Shown here in pieces: positions 63,658 through 64,000 of a stretch of DNA of 64,000 nucleotides. Source of the DNA: Terrisporobacter petrolearius (GTDB taxonomy: Bacteria; Bacillota; Clostridia; Peptostreptococcales; Peptostreptococcaceae). The stretch is from NCBI RefSeq assembly GCF_032598785.1, contig NZ_CP102984.1; one strand, given 5' to 3'. Numbering within the stretch: position 1 is the first letter of the stretch; every line of letters starts with the position of its first letter. A model generated the notes under the pieces. That model ran no database searches, was not told the origin of the DNA, and worked only from the letters and a program-made list of their open reading frames with translations. The position numbers were made by a program, and so were the translations under genes.

Positions 63658-64000
63658 ATGGAGGTTAGAATAGCAGAAAATGCGGGATTTTGTTTTGGTG
63701 TTAAAAGAGCTATGAACATGGCTTGGGATGAACTAGAAAACAAAACTAGTGATAATGTATACTCTCTAGGTCCCCTTATTCATAATAAACAAGCCGTAGA
63801 TAAATATAAAGAAAAGGGACTAATGGAGATGGATTCATTAGATAAAATCCCTAGTGATAGTAAATTAATAATAAGATCTCATGGTGTTGGAAAAAAAATA
63901 TACACAGAGTCTGAATCAAAAAACATGGATATAGTAGATACAACTTGTCCATTTGTAAAAAAAATACACGACATTGTTAATGAGTTTTCTAATAAAGGTT
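63658..64000 (+). CDS. ispH: 4-hydroxy-3-methylbut-2-enyl diphosphate reductase, 3' end outside window
   Basis: First 114 codons. MEVRIAENAGFCFGVKRAMN has the first cluster Cys; LGPLIHNKQAV and RSHGVGK are substrate-site motifs, and DTTCPFVKK holds the second Cys. This is the last step of the MEP isoprenoid pathway. Clostridial versions are often fused to S1 RNA-binding domains, which cannot be judged because the gene runs off the window. TAGGAG precedes the ATG. Confidence 0.95.
   Translation, partial: MEVRIAENAGFCFGVKRAMNMAWDELENKTSDNVYSLGPLIHNKQAVDKYKEKGLMEMDSLDKIPSDSKLIIRSHGVGKKIYTESESKNMDIVDTTCPFVKKIHDIVNEFSNKG

Overview
The window is a very AT-rich, densely coded piece of a Gram-positive, endospore-forming anaerobe chromosome. 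Spore genes (an alpha/beta SASP, a CotF-family coat protein, a BclA-C-like jelly-roll protein), AGGAGG-type ribosome sites, frequent TTG/GTG starts, an arginine T-box leader and the gene order dltD-dltX-dltA-dltB-dltC all point to Clostridia. The family Peptostreptococcaceae (Clostridioides/Paraclostridium/Romboutsia relatives) is my best guess by inference; I could not test it. No rRNA, tRNA, CRISPR array, prophage or complete insertion sequence is visible.

1-13.7 kb is an accessory stretch rich in gene decay. It opens with a histidine kinase cut by the window edge. Next comes an intact AraC-type regulator whose sensor half is a Tm-1-type TIM barrel. Its apparent target operon follows: a half-length UPF0261 (Tm-1-like) gene and a frameshifted TIM-barrel enzyme homologous to the regulator's sensor. 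Behind it lie a TPR gene with two frameshifts, an HscC-like Hsp70 gene with deletions and a frameshift, and (10.6-11.8 kb) a shredded methyltransferase/SsuBC-type ABC transporter operon. Intact small genes (HutD-like, two nitroreductases, a UvrC-like GIY-YIG protein, two cupins) are interspersed.

13.9-25.9 kb holds the teichoic acid D-alanylation operon, including a short dltX; class Ib ribonucleotide reductase nrdE-nrdF; a small exported protein; a radical-SAM/partner DNA-repair pair behind a LexA-type box; and threonine ammonia-lyase. 25.9-34.5 kb is mixed: a decayed membrane-protein gene, acyltransferase 3, BclA-C-like protein, patatin, a tiny ribbon-helix-helix-like protein, a DprA paralogue, a PAT-type acetyltransferase, CotF and a GH25 lysozyme. 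Two stretches of about 0.6 kb here contain terminators with no visible gene upstream.

34.8-49.7 kb carries a multi-PAS kinase, a HesB-like protein, a MATE exporter, Zn-ribbon protein and SASP, rhodanese and siroheme sulfite/nitrite reductase, a phytoene-desaturase-like enzyme convergent with a variant cis-prenyltransferase, a SWIM/SNF2 ATPase and truA. 49.7-64 kb carries argG behind an arginine T-box that appears to hold a GC-rich insertion, a Kef-type antiporter, a BMP-family lipoprotein, threonine aldolase with a minimal SufC/SufB-like pair, a small protein behind a second LexA-type box, clpB, a phosphoglycerate-mutase-like phosphatase and the row of HI0933-type flavoprotein, cmk, plsC and ispH (cut by the window end).

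The most noteworthy points are the T-box insertion, the two LexA-type boxes, the enzyme-derived AraC regulator beside its decayed homologue, DltX, and the cluster of pseudogenes in the first 12 kb.
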